Origin: Magnolia sinica
Lineage: Eukaryota; Streptophyta; Magnoliopsida; Magnoliales; Magnoliaceae
NCBI RefSeq assembly: GCF_029962835.1
Contig: NC_080588.1
Location: 68,106,501-68,170,500, forward strand
Reading direction: 5' to 3'
DNA: 64,000 bases
Shown here piece by piece: positions 1 through 12,000 of the stretch. The position numbers and the translations under genes are program-made. Each line of letters opens with the position of its first letter. Positions within the stretch are counted from its first letter, which is position 1. The notes beneath the pieces were generated by a model, which saw nothing but the letters and a program-made list of their open reading frames with translations, was not told the DNA's origin and did not search any database.

Positions 1-430
1 ATGTATCTATGACATCCACTCCGACCATTAGATGCTCCCTGGCTCGTTTAGCCATGGGCCCAAAATTCAGAGCAATGCATGGCTTAGGTGGGCTACACAA
101 CAAGAAACAGTTGAGGGGGGATGCCCACTCTTGATTTTACAAAGGGCCCACCATATGTGTATATGCCATCCAATCCATTCACCTGAAGCATCTGCCCCGG
201 ATGAAGGGATCCCATGCCCATCAGGTTTGTTTTGACACTTTGGTGGATCCCATTTGAAATCAATGGTGGGTGCTGCCTGCTTCTTGCCGCACAGCCTACT
301 TGAGTTTTGGGTCACTGGCCAAATGATCCTGGGCAATATAATAGATGGGTTGGATATCGTCAACACATCGGGGTGGGCCCCACAAAAACCATTACCACTG
401 CAATTTTGTTGGTAATTTACCATGGAATTA
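1..430. repeat. MITE-like mosaic, ends not defined
   Basis: No gene is visible. The stretch carries phrases that recur across the window in short inverted-repeat elements, such as a drifted GACATCCACTCCGACCATTAG block, AAAGGGCCCACC and GTGGGCTACAC. The reading frames here break against no known family. Boundaries and target-site duplications could not be found, and the left end may lie outside the window. Confidence 0.4.
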
Positions 431-1591
431 TTTCCCTACGCCCTAGCGTGAAATTCACTTTATGTTGAATGCTTTGCCAGCAGTGCCTACGGTTTTTTAC
501 TTTCTTATTTTTATAAATAAAGTTGCTCCAATGACGGAGCAAAACTAATTGCACACTGCTTGAACTGCATTGATAGCAGTGCCTTATATTGATATATAAA
601 GAAAAAAAAATGCTCCGACAGCTGGGTGATAAGGCGGGATATTCTTCTTTATGATACGGAATCATCTGCAAATATTTGATCAAATTTTGCAGTTGCTGGG
701 TTTCCAGAATATGACAGGGATGTTATACAGTTGATTTTGTATCTTTTTAAGAGTTAAGATCTTTCCCATGAACACGCAATGAGATTATTCATGAAGTCCC
801 TATGATAGGTGCGAAGCGTCTCATTCCAGTGGGTTTTGTTGATGATGATCAATGTATTGAAGATGACTTTACTGATTGGTAGGCAATGCTCCCATGTTTT
901 ACATTTTTTTGGTTCCCTTACTGTTTTGCCTTTCTAGCTGCTCAGGTAAGATGTGGGTCATTGATGGAGGGATGCTTTTACTTGTGGTTGTTGCTTCACA
1001 CATTAACTTAAAACTTTTTTATTCTTCTAGGTGAGAGTTACTCTGGCTTGAATTGGATCAGATACTCCGAGATGAGGATGATGCTACAACAGTCTCTACT
1101 CCTTATGCTGCTTGAGTTCCCGAATATTGGCTAGTGATTCATCATCCCACAATTTCAGCTTGGGAGGATAAATATGCAAACGTGGCAAACGGTAATGCTG
1201 TATTTGATATTCACCATCTGCGCAGGTATGTTGGGGCACATACATATTGCAATTTATATGTGAAATGACTGTCTTCTCTCATTTATAAATTCCAGTCGTT
1301 AATGTTACTCTGTTCTTTACCTGAAGAGCTAATGTTGCCGTTCAAAGGGAGCTCCATAAGCCTGATTCTGACCGCTGTTGCATACATCTGGAGTTTGACA
1401 TAACGGGCACTGGCCTTATGTAAGTTTGCACCCGCCTTATTAATTGAATTACTTTATGGACTCTTTCATAATCTCCACATTGCATGCTAGCATTAAATCA
1501 TGTGTCCTGCATCAAATAGTCTCGTCTCAAAAGGGGTGGGGATACCATCATGTGTCTTTTTTAAAATTAAAAAAAAAAGATAAAAAAGAAA

Positions 1592-2908
1592 GGGAATTAT
1601 ACAAAAACTACCTACTAAAGAATTTACATTCCCATACCTTTTTCAAAATGGATTTCAATAAGCTACCCCATTAATTTAAGTAATTATCATTGGAGTACCT
1701 TCTGTTAGATTTCTTAAAGGAAGTTGAGGTTGGCTGTATGAGCAAAGTGGTTGGCAGCTCAAATGGGCCTCACCGTGATGTTTATGTGAAATCCACTCTA
1801 ACCACTAGGTGTTTTACCCTGTGTTAGGCCTAGAGCCCAAAAATAGCCTCATCCGTGATTTAGGTAGACCAAAAATAGCCTCATCCGTGATTTAGGTAGA
1901 CTACATGATTGGAAACACTGTACAAGGCAATGTTCACCTTCCAAATTGTTTCCCTTGGTGTGGCCCACCTGAATCATGGACGGGCCTATTTTTGGGCCCC
2001 AAGCTAAATTTTGGTGTGACATCTAATGGTTGGAGTAAATTTCATTTAATCATCACAGCGGGCTTGTAAAAATCAAGGGTGGACGTCTCTCTCCCAGCTG
2101 TTTCCTTTGGTGTGGCCCACTTGAATCATAATCAGCCTGATTCTTTGGCCCTGGGCCTAATGTGGGATTTCCCATCTAAGTATGGGAGCAGATTTCACAT
2201 ACACATCACTGTGGGCCCCTTGAAAAATCAAGGGTGGGCATTGCTCTCCCAACTATTCCCAGATTTCCCCTGATATATTAAAGCAATTTTACGGGACACC
2301 AACCCTTGTTTTTTCGGCAGGTTCCACACCGTGATGTGTATTTGAGATCTAATCCGATCATTAGATGTGTATTCCCATGCTAGGCCTAAGGCCAAGAAAT
2401 AGGCTGACATGTGATTCAGGTGGGCCACACCAAAGGAAATGGTTGGGAGAGAGACATCTACCCTTGATTTTTACAAGGCCCACCGCGATGATTATATGAG
2501 ACCCATTCCAACTATAATAATCACCTCCAACCATTAGACATTACACCAAAATTTAAGAGTAGGGCCCAAACATCAGGTCCATCCATGATTAAGGTGGGCC
2601 ACACCAATGGAAACAGCTTGGAGGGTGAGTGTGGCCCTATACACTGTTTCCAATCGTGTAGTCCACCTGAATCATGGATAGGGCTGATTTTTGTCCTTGG
2701 GCCAAACACCGGGTGATGCACCTGGTGGATGGGGTGGATTTCACATAAACATAATGGTGGGGCCCACCCCAATCGCTGACCCCTGTTAACATAAGGTACA
2801 TTGATAATTACTTAAATTAATTGGGTAGCTTATTGAAAGCCTTTTTGAAAAAGTTACCAGAATCTAAATTCTATAGTAGGTAGGTTTTTTTTTTTGGGTA
2901 TGAATCCC
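1592..2908. mobile_element. Non-autonomous Mutator-like element with about 110-bp terminal inverted repeats
   Basis: Positions about 1592-1700 and 2797-2908 are inverted copies of each other. Both carry the block AATTTAAGTAATTATCA, then AGCTACCC and CTTTTTCAAAA, and both end in GGGA-type termini. The flanks AAAAAGAAA (1583-1591) and GGAAAGAAA (2909-2917) agree at 7 of 9 bases, as expected of an aged 9-bp Mutator target duplication. The interior has no transposase. It holds several copies of a CCTTTGGTGTGGCCCAC-type block in both orientations. It lies inside the reductase pseudogene. Confidence 0.7.
1838..1904. repeat. Two-copy tandem repeat, about 34 bp
   Basis: The phrase AAAAATAGCCTCATCCGTGA and the following TTTAGGTAGAC occur twice back to back inside the Mutator-like element. 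The copies are nearly identical, so the duplication is younger than the element. Confidence 0.75.
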
Positions 2909-3190
2909 GGAAAGAAATAACTTTTCATCAACTTTTAAGTTACCCTGGTTTTTCACTTCGGATTCTCTCCATGTCACCATTAAAATAGGACAGAAATTGC
3001 TGAAGTTGACTGACCTCATTTGATTCTCACGGATGGTTTTGATTTAAAATCACATTTCATGTGGGTTTTTTATCAGGGCCCAGGTTCCCTACTTCAGTAT
3101 GCTGGGCAATTAAGTAGACCATCCAAGTGATATTCTATGGAAACTGGAACTTCCCTTGATTATAAAACCAACCAAGAACAAGTCATTAAC

Positions 3191-3330
3191 TGGGTCCTTA
3201 CTTATGCCTCGGTGGTAGACTCGCAAGTGTTTCAACAAGAAGTCATGGGTTCAAGCACCCATTGTGGTGAAATCCCACTGGTGTGAGTGCATGGGTGTGT
3301 GGGGGTGTTGTGTAAAAAAAAAAAAAAAAA
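3191..3330 (+). mobile_element. tRNA-derived SINE, copy 1 of family A
   Basis: A 140-bp insertion with an A-box-like TGCCTCGGTGGTAGACTC, a B-box-like GGTTCAAGCACCC and a terminal poly-A run. It is flanked by a 16-bp target-site duplication, AGAACAAGTCATTAAC at 3175-3190 and AGAACTAGTCATTAAC at 3331-3346, with one mismatch. The poly-A tail and long variable duplication show LINE-type retroposition. It lies in the reductase pseudogene, just upstream of its last exon. Confidence 0.85.
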
Positions 3331-3452
3331 AGAACTAGTCATTAACAGTACATTCCTGGAATCTGTTTCAGGGAGGTGTAGATTCATCCTAGGCAGACGC
3401 TGTGGTGAAAAATCTCCAGATGGAGGGACGGAATCTTAGAGATGTCTGGTGA

Positions 3453-4445
3453 TCCTTTGTTCCAACAGCCATCTTTTTTGTCATGGCGACATGCTCCGGC
3501 TTTCTCCCCAGATATGGTGGTTGGTGTTATCTATTGTGTTTGTTCAACTAAGGCTGTTGGGAAGCATGCCTCGCAAATTCTCCATGGCAATGCCAATGAC
3601 ATGAAACAGATGCACGGCTTTACTGCAGAAGACTAACAAGGATCCACAAATGCTTGTGCTTGAGATGCCATGATTTCTTTACACCAGACAAACATTCTGA
3701 GCTTGCAATGTGTGTATTTCAATGGTTCAAAATCCAGATGAGGATGTCCAAACTAACCCATATTTGAAATGGGAACTCCTTGGATTTGCATGGGTTAGTG
3801 GAGCTGAGGGGTGTGGAGCTTTTTACATTCTGTAAGGAACCCCAAAAAAATAAAATAAATAAATAAATAAAATAAAAAATTGAATAAAGATGAGTACATT
3901 GTTCATATGGAAATCTCGATACTGATTGATTGGTTTCTTTCTCTCTTCCATAGGTGGTGACCAATGGAGACAAATGCAGCATGGTTCCCCTTCAACCAGC
4001 AAAAGGCCAAATATTCTATAGCAAGATTTTCCAATATCGGGGATGTTAGATTCAGGTGTCATCGACATAGAGGCTCGTCGTATTTTGATCACTGGCCCTT
4101 GGTGGCTCACATACCCACAATGAAACACCCAACAGCTGACTGCATACTTGTCTTGTGCCTTTTCGGTTTCTCTTTCCATGGGCTGCTGGAAGTAGGCATG
4201 ATGGAGCCTCCTATTACGTGCCCTCTTCTATGCAGTTGACAAATATAGCTGACATTTTGGACTCGTGATATTTGAAAAATATAGAAAACAGTATTATACC
4301 AAGTGTTTCAGAAATATGAGCAGCTTTTGACATATCACGTTGTTTACTCATGAAATTATTGTGATTTTAACCCAGATAATAATAAAGCTTGAACAATTCA
4401 TTTTATACCAGAGTAATGACAGCTTAAACAATTCATTTTATATGG
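3453..4445. other. Sequence after the reductase relic, no gene recognised
   Basis: This probably begins as the former 3' untranslated region of the reductase copy. Short open frames on both strands, for example around 3442-3636 and 3964-4239, show no family I recognise and overlap each other on opposite strands. An A-rich run with AAATAAATAAAT lies at 3841-3885. I see no defined element ends. Confidence 0.4.
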
Positions 4446-4918
4446 AGGGTCTTGCTTGCGTCCCCACTTTCATGGGGATGTTAGCAACGTGTCCAATCCT
4501 TTCCATTCATTCATGCAACTAGGAGCAAGCCATAGAGTAAAAATCATGCCAATGTGGTGATGCTGAGCTTCGGATGAATAACATGAAAATGGAATCAAAA
4601 AATGTCCAATCTTCATCTTGAAACATGTAGTGGATAGATCCCACTCCATATTTCTTATGATTCTAAAGTAACACTATGATTTGATGATTCCAACCATGTG
4701 ATTTATTGATCGTGGACAATGGATGGTTGTAACAAATTGGCCCCATTCCAAGGGGTAGGATCTTTGAACCAGCGTGATTCTTGCAGCATGGCTTGTTCCG
4801 AGTTGCATGAATGAATGGTTTAGGTCGATGATAGATCATCGCATGTGCCATTTAAAAGGTTGGGGGATGTTGCTAACATCCAAGGAAAGATGTGGATGTT
4901 AGGATGTTAGCAAAACCT
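4446..4918. mobile_element. MITE with imperfect inverted repeats
   Basis: The left end carries GTCCCCACTTTCATGGGGAT then GTTAGCAAC. The right end carries GTTGCTAACATCC, a GGAAAGATGTGGATG block and GTTAGCAAAACC. These read as inverted repeats of about 45 bp with an extra GGATGTTAG step on the right. No open reading frame is apparent, and the right end runs into an AC microsatellite, so a target duplication cannot be judged. The superfamily is unknown. Confidence 0.55.
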
Positions 4919-4942
4919 ACACACACACACACACACACACAC
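4919..4942. repeat. (AC)n microsatellite
   Basis: About twelve AC units directly at the right end of the preceding MITE. Confidence 0.95.
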
Positions 4943-5620
4943 TAATTTTTAATGAATAATTTATTTTTGGTGAGAATTTTCCAATAATATCCTGAGAAAT
5001 TTTTCAGAATATGAAAATCTCTTGAGAAGATTCCTGGCTGAGAAATGTCACTGTGCTTCTATGAACCAAAGACACCAAGAAAATTCAATGAACCCACTAA
5101 TTTCTCCTTTGTAATTTCCAATAATCTGTAGCTTGCTTGAATGTCCAGAAGTGCATGCGCACTGTATGTGTCCTGTGTCGCAGCCACGCCAATGCCAGAT
5201 GGTACCTTGGTTGGTGACATGCTGGATTCCTAATATGAGATGATTTTTTATTCAATTGTTCCAATCCTCTCGATTGATCCAATCCATCGTTCATTTGGCC
5301 TCTTTTTTTCTTTTTTAGCTATCGTTCTTCCAATCCATGTATGATTGAGCAACGAATATTCCATCTTTAAAATCATAAGCAATCCATGATGGTCTCTAAC
5401 AAATGGTAGATAAAATTGTGGATTGGACTTATTTCTGTGTATATTATCTTAACGGCCGATATTAAAGACCATCGATAAAATGTGAGTTGGAGCCAATGGA
5501 GAGTGTAGATCATTGGATTGGAGTGTCCAAGTGCCCCACTACAACTAGGAGAACTACAGCTCCGAGAGCACCTGAGCATCTCTACAGGAATAGAGCCCTT
5601 TTTTCTTTTTTTCCTTTTCT

Positions 5621-5652
<32 letters not shown>

Positions 5653-5847
5653 TTTTTTTTTGAGAATTAGCCTCAACCGATCCCAACCGTGCACATTCAG
5701 TGGGCTGAAGCAGTACTGAAATGAAGGGTCTAAATCATTTCAACGACGTGTGGATGATACCAGGGGCAAGGTTCTGATCCGAGGTTCCATAGTCTGCTGA
5801 TAGTATCAGTTCCCGATTGTACAAATCTCTATCTTGAAGTTTTCATC

Positions 5848-5879
<32 letters not shown>

Positions 5880-6098
5880 ATCACATCACATCCTGCCTGC
5901 GAAAGAATACTTAGCCATTGAATGCATTCATCTGTGTACCTTTGTTCTTCTTACATGTAGAACTTCCCATTTCTTATTTCGTATATAATAAATAAAAAGC
6001 AGCCTATAGACAACAAACCGTGTATAGACATGACTTTGAATAAATAATATCCTCTGTCTATGAATCGTTGTCTATTAAATTTTCATTGCTTGCATACT
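4943..6098. other. 3' flank of the transporter gene with microsatellites
   Basis: No gene is visible. The stretch holds a TTTC-rich microsatellite at about 5617-5655 and a (GA)n run at 5852-5879. It should include the 3' untranslated region of the minus-strand transporter gene, whose stop codon is at 6099-6101. No clean AATAAA signal on the minus strand was found close to the stop. Confidence 0.5.
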
Positions 6099-9000
6099 CT
6101 ATGCACCAAAGCATTTTGAGCACGGAAAGAACTTGCAGATCCTTTTCGGCAAGGAATAATCTGCAAGATGGGATGGGTCATTTTCCGTGTCATCGGCAGC
6201 TGACCATATGTACACTCCTCTTTCTTGCCTGCTCCCCGGAACTGTGTTATCCAATACAAATGCCACCAAGAACGCCACGACCATGTTCATCGACAAAAGT
6301 GCATTTATAGCATAATCGAACTACCACCCAAATCACAAAAGAAATTAGCCTTCCCAGAAAGAATTGCAGGTAATAAAATAAAGCTATAAGAAAGTGTTTG
6401 AGTTTCTCTGACAGTTAGTGAAGATCATGATCAAGCAAAAGTAGTAAAACCAAAGCTCTGAACCATGGTTTGATGTATTTTCCAAAGTCAGTATATATTG
6501 CCTGATACATGCTGCTATCACCCATGAACAATACAGCTTTATCAGCCTGAAACAAGTCCAATACAGGAGTGATATGACCCAGTATCAGTGGTGACCTGTA
6601 TGGTACACCGGAACCAATTTGTAAACCTTGCTCAGGACAGTGAGGGGGCATGATCGCTTCTGTGAAATTTATAGACATTCAAATACACATCCATTTTAAA
6701 CTATGTATGGAGACTTCATAAATCCTGTATTCGCATGAATCCACAGGGATACAGGCATGACTACCCATGATGGTATTTTTGTAATTATAGACAACTGGAG
6801 CATGTAATGCATGGAAAACCATATGGATAAAATGCACCACAGAGTTCATGTAGCATGTAAGTTAATCATATGGTATATCCATCATGCATGCCTCTCTGTA
6901 TGTATACATATCATGCAGGTGGAGTGACTTGCAGCTGCACCCACCCTTCGTGGGTGCGCTTATTACGTATGTACATATAAAGTGATAGATGTATGAATGT
7001 TGGATAGATGCGTAGCAAATCATTCATCCTCCCACATTTGATCGCATATGCCTCAGACCAGTCTACCATCTAACCCTCCTCTCATGGGACAGGAATTGCC
7101 TACTGACACTGCCAGTAGCAACTCGCTACTGGATGGTGCTCTGTGGGCCCCACCATGATGTACGCGTTTTATCCACGCCGTTCATCCATTTTGCCAGCTC
7201 ATTTTAGAGCACGAGACAAAAAATGAAGCTGATCAAAATCTGAGGTGGACCACACCACAGGAAACAGGGGTGATTGGATGCCCACCACTAGAAATTCTTG
7301 GGGGCCATGAAAGTTTTGGATCAAGCTGATATTTGTGTTTTCCCTTCATCATGGTCTTTGTGACCTAATCAACAGGTTGGATGGCAAATAAACATAATAG
7401 TAGGCCCCAGGAAGTTTTTAATGGTGAGCGTTCAATCACCACCGTTTTCCTCTGGTGTGGTCCACCTGAGACTGATCTGTCTCATTTTTGGGCTCATGTG
7501 CTAAAATGAGCTGGAAATTTTGATGGACAGCATCCAGTAGCGATGTGGCTACTGGCAGTGTCAGTACACAATCCGCGTCCCCTCATGCGTGCATATGGGC
7601 ATGTGCCTGTTTGTGTCCACACACACGTGTGTGGGTGCATGCATGCGCATGTGTTGGCATATGGGTGTGTGTCTATAGGTGCATACGTCATGTCTTACCG
7701 CTTTACTGCCACTGTGGACTGGTCCATTTGATGCTGCTGCATAAGGAATATAATAGCTTGGCAGCACAATGCTGGTAATAGGCTGATATTGCTGAAAATA
7801 CGCAGGCACTGAAAAAGACATAAACAAGGTAAAACCAACAATGATTATGTTTCTTGAGCTTGCTGTTTGGCCATATTGCAAAGTCGATAGACCCAGTGCT
7901 GCAACCAGGGCCCATGTGAAGCACAGTACAGAGGCAGCCAAGGCCTGCGGGATGGAAGCAAGAATCGCACCCACTTTTCCTGCCAAATGAAAACTCAAGA
8001 AATGAGACTAATACAGAGGGGTGGGGGGGGTGTATGAAATGGGTCGGTGCCTGTGTCTGTGGTACAATCAATTATAAAAAGCTCCCAAAAGAGAGAGAGA
8101 GGGGATTATGCATTTCAATTCCCCTGCTTGAGATAAAATAAGGTACATTTAGAATCATAGCCTTCTGATTGTGTGCCTACAAGCATTAATACGGCAAGGA
8201 TACATATCATTCGTCACTGATCATCATATAATTCCTCTATGCAATATTTACACACAGACATGCATACGTACACTCAAACTGAAAGGGAAATGGAGATGTG
8301 CCTATGGATAAATGGAGATGTGATCATCATGTGCAGCTCAAACTGAAAGGGAAATTTTATACGATAGCTATAAGATCAACCATGTTTTATAGGACAGAAC
8401 GTTGGGCGGTTAAAGAACAACACATTCATAGGATAAAACGTCGCTGAACGAGGATGTTGAGATGGATGAGTGGCAAGATAAGGAAGGATAGAATTAGAAA
8501 TAGATGCACTCGACGGAGCTTAGGAGTAGTCAAAATAGGTAATAAGATGAGGGAAAGTAGACCTAGATGGTTTGGTCATGTGCAACAGAGACCAAGAACT
8601 GCACCAGTTATGAGTGAGTTGGTACAAGTTGAAGGCTCTAAAAGGCAAGGGGAAGGTTGAAAAGGACATGGATGGAGGTAGAAAGACCGAACTTATTGCA
8701 TTTGAAACACTGTGTGTGGTCCTTTCTATCGCCAGACTAAAAGGCTTGATGACCTATGATCTAACTGAATGTCTGGCCCTTGATAGAGTGGAATGGCAGA
8801 ACAGGAGACATGTAGCTGACCCCAATTAATTGAGGTAAGGCTTAATGATGATGACTGTGGTGGTGGTGATGAAGATGAGACATACATACATATACACATG
8901 GAGACAAGCGCACATGCACTACATGGCCATCCACATGAACACAATCACACCCAAACCTGCACACGCAATCACATAAACACACGCATATGCTGATACAGGA

Positions 9001-12000
9001 TAATTTTCTCCTAGAAACCAGTTCTCATGAGAACCCTTTGAGAACTCATCTCACCCGATGTGTGCACAAAATCCGAGCCATCGACTAGATGAGCCACCTC
9101 ATGAAACCCCTATAGCCCAAAAGTCACCCTGATCCAAAAATCAGGTGGGCCATAGCAAAGTGGGAGGGAATTCCCACCCTTGATTTTCACTAGGGCCCAC
9201 CTGAGTTGCAAAACAACGTGATTTTTTGCCCAACCCTTCATTTAAGCTAGATGGACCTGTATGGCCTAGATTGCATATACACATCACATGAAATGAGTTC
9301 TCAAAGTGTTCTCATGAGAACTGGTTCCTATGAGAAAATCTCTGCTGATACATGCATACATAAGCAGATGCAATGAAAACATGCACATACAGAACATTCC
9401 GATGCATATAGACAGATATTAATGGACATGTTAGCCTATCCTTACCTACAAAGGAGAAGAAGATCAATAAGACTGCTCCAAGTACCACGGCCCTTCGGTT
9501 TGCCATCTTTGTTATATCAATGGTACGGACACTTTCTATCAGTGTTGTTGACCCGGTACCTGTGCCCCAAAGTCCAGCCAGTATACTTGAAAATCCTTCT
9601 AAGCCTATTCCTCTACTGACAATCCTGGGCGTTGGAGGACTCAAATTAACTAGCAATGCTGCAGCATGATATGATCCAACCTGGATGAATAACACCAAAG
9701 ACCTCAGATTACATCAATTTGAACTAATCATTACAACAAAAGAATGCCATTTGCATGTGATGCTCTGGTATCAAGTAGAGGAAATCTCAATGTTATGTGC
9801 ATGTCTACATTTTTTGTGATTCAAATTGTTCATATGGTGAACCCATGGTGGATGGTAGATATCCCCAAAATCTCGGCCATCTGATCACTAGTCAGTTTGG
9901 CCCCCTATGTGAACCATTGTTGTAATTTTCTGTTTCCACTAGATGGATAGGTCAATTTGATATGGGGTGTTAGACTTTGTGCGGCCTATCATTCAGTTGG
10001 GCTTTATGATAAAACAGGGGAGGAACATTAGGGAACCCTAGAACGTCGGTCAATCTGATGCAGTTTGCTGTACTTCGATGCAACACCCAAGCGTCAATGG
10101 CTGATCACAACAAGCACCCAAACCAGTCCAGTGTCTGATCGCTGGTGCAGCACATAGAAACCGATCACACCACAATGGCCCAACCAGCCGCTCAACCAAA
10201 CCAATCCAGCATGCTTAACAAAAGACGCACATCATCTTCACTGCATCACATGATCCGATGCAGAATCAGTGTGCAATGTCTGCACATGCGCGCACGCGGG
10301 TGGGGGGGGGGGGGGGGGGGTTGGACCTCTGGTAACCCAAGAATGTCTCTCACTCTCTCTTCGCCTTTTTGTCTTTATCTAACATCTCTCTCCCTCTTTC
10401 TTTCTTCTTTCTTCTTCGTTATTCTCTTTTCTCACCGTTACACTCTCTCTCATCCATTGCACATGCAGACATTGCATGTTGCCCATGCAGTGGGCTGATT
10501 GTTGTCTACGTTGCTAAACCAGAGTTTTCAGAAGGCTTGGTCTGCTTCTCGCATGGTCTAGACCACTGTGCAAGTATGCACAACAAGAGTGATGCATATT
10601 AAGATGCATGTACATATGAGATGTACCTCCACCTGATCTCACAGAGAATGGAGTAATCAAGACTGTTCCTAATCAGATCTTGTAAACCTAAGTATTGCAA
10701 TGGGGGTGGATCATTGGTCAGTCGGATTAATCTCATGTGATGATCCCATAAACGATGAACGCTTGATTATTCTTGATATGTGAATTGAGTCACACATGCT
10801 GTGAGACTAATTAATTACCTACAAGCGATGGATCGATTCCAATCCAGCTATTGTGTGATTATGCTAGTCCCATAGGTGATTCTTGCATCCTTATTACTCT
10901 ATGCTACGTGGCAAAGTCGTGATTAGGTAATGCTACTTTGGAGTGTATTCTCAAAGCCATGTACACATATTTGGTTGGGTCAAAAGCACACTGAAAAAGT
11001 GACTGAAGCAAGATCGCATGATGGTGATGATGCAAAGGAGACTTATCTAAGGTGTCAGATCAAATGGATGATCGGATTTTATTGTAGATGGTTTTGAAAA
11101 TATATTTATATATTAATATTTTCAACAGATTTTAATCAATCAAGTTTGCACAAATAAAATCCGTTCGATCTCAAAAGTAGACAAGTGTCCATCACGATCG
11201 AAGCATTGAAAATTGTGCGCATGCACATGGAATCAAATGTGCTAAATTGATTGTGATGATATCAATGGTCTATGACAAGCGGTTGGAGATTGGGACGAAT
11301 AATTTTTAATCCACTTGTGGATTTGGTGCAATGTCATCCCTTGGGGAGGTTTAGTCTCAGACGTCTCATATTGAATCTACCTTATTGGAGGATGTAAATT
11401 ATGTTTCCTTATTATGAGGCAACCTGGTAATTGGGTACACCTTGTAACCACCATACCATAAGAGATATTGGTGTTTATCTCTAATTGGGATTTCTCTAGC
11501 ATGGAGGCCTATAAATATAAGTGTAGACACTTCTCTCTCTCCTCTCAAGCCCTAGCCCTAGAGAGATCCCTTCCCTCCTAGAAACTCTATCCCACCAAAT
11601 CTAGAGATCCCATAGTGTCTATTGGTTGAGTATCAAAATCTTTGGTGGGCTTTCCTTCGTATCCGTACTTGTTTCCGTGCAACGAAGAAGACACTTGCGG
11701 TTATGCATTCGAGATAATTTCGTTTCTGGAAATTTTAAATTGGGGTGTTTTTTTTTTTTTTTTTTAAGTGTTTCCGCTTTCATGGGGTGCATTATGGCAT
11801 GGTCCACCATACCCCATGACTAGTGCCACCAGATTAGTGGCTGAGGTTATCAAAAGGTGGGTCCACCTGTACTGCTGCTGGGTGGAAAAGAACATTGTGT
11901 CTTTCGATAAACCATCATATAAAAGTAATGGTTGAAAATTTAGAATCACCACCATTATTAAACTACTAGACACGGGTTCTAATCCTTGCCTTGGTGGTAG

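Larger units (their letters stand above)
784..3452 (+). pseudogene. CPR: NADPH-cytochrome P450 reductase, unprocessed pseudogene with most of the middle lost
   Basis: Four exon relics match plant P450 reductase, the flavoprotein that passes electrons from NADPH to ER cytochromes P450. Relic A (784-878) reads [20 protein letters not shown]. Relic B (1031-1225) has LRDEDDATTVSTPYAA and GNAVFDIHHLR. Relic C (1327-1419) has [16 protein letters not shown]. The last exon (3372-3449, stop 3450-3452) ends VKNLQMEGRNLRDVW, the family's typical C-terminus. Relics keep splice-site-like borders and matching phases, so this is a DNA-level copy, not a retrocopy. It is dead: in-frame stops occur at the first full codon of B (a CGA-to-TGA type change), later in B (after PYAA) and in the last exon (TAG for a usual Lys). 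The exons for most of the FAD and NADPH domains are absent between 1419 and 3372, where a Mutator-like element and a SINE sit. Exons before relic A were not found in 1-783. Family recognition is strong; the splice borders are read by eye. Confidence 0.85.

Noticed and set aside
3200-3260. A- and B-box sequences suggesting tRNA genes, also at 11985, 19910, 25140 and 26180
   Set aside because: No cloverleaf can be closed, and three have poly-A tails and target duplications; these are SINEs or SINE-like, not tRNA genes.
3964-4239. Possible small gene after the reductase relic
   Set aside because: An opposing frame of similar length overlaps it, no homology is recognised, and it probably lies in or beyond the old 3' untranslated region.
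6415-6678. 87-codon minus-strand frame in transporter intron 9
   Set aside because: It is not needed for the transporter (exons 9 and 10 join in phase without it), has no recognised family and no paired splice sites that I could see.
10303-10320. Poly-G run as a regulatory G-quadruplex
   Set aside because: It is intronic and isolated, and homopolymer length is unreliable in assemblies.
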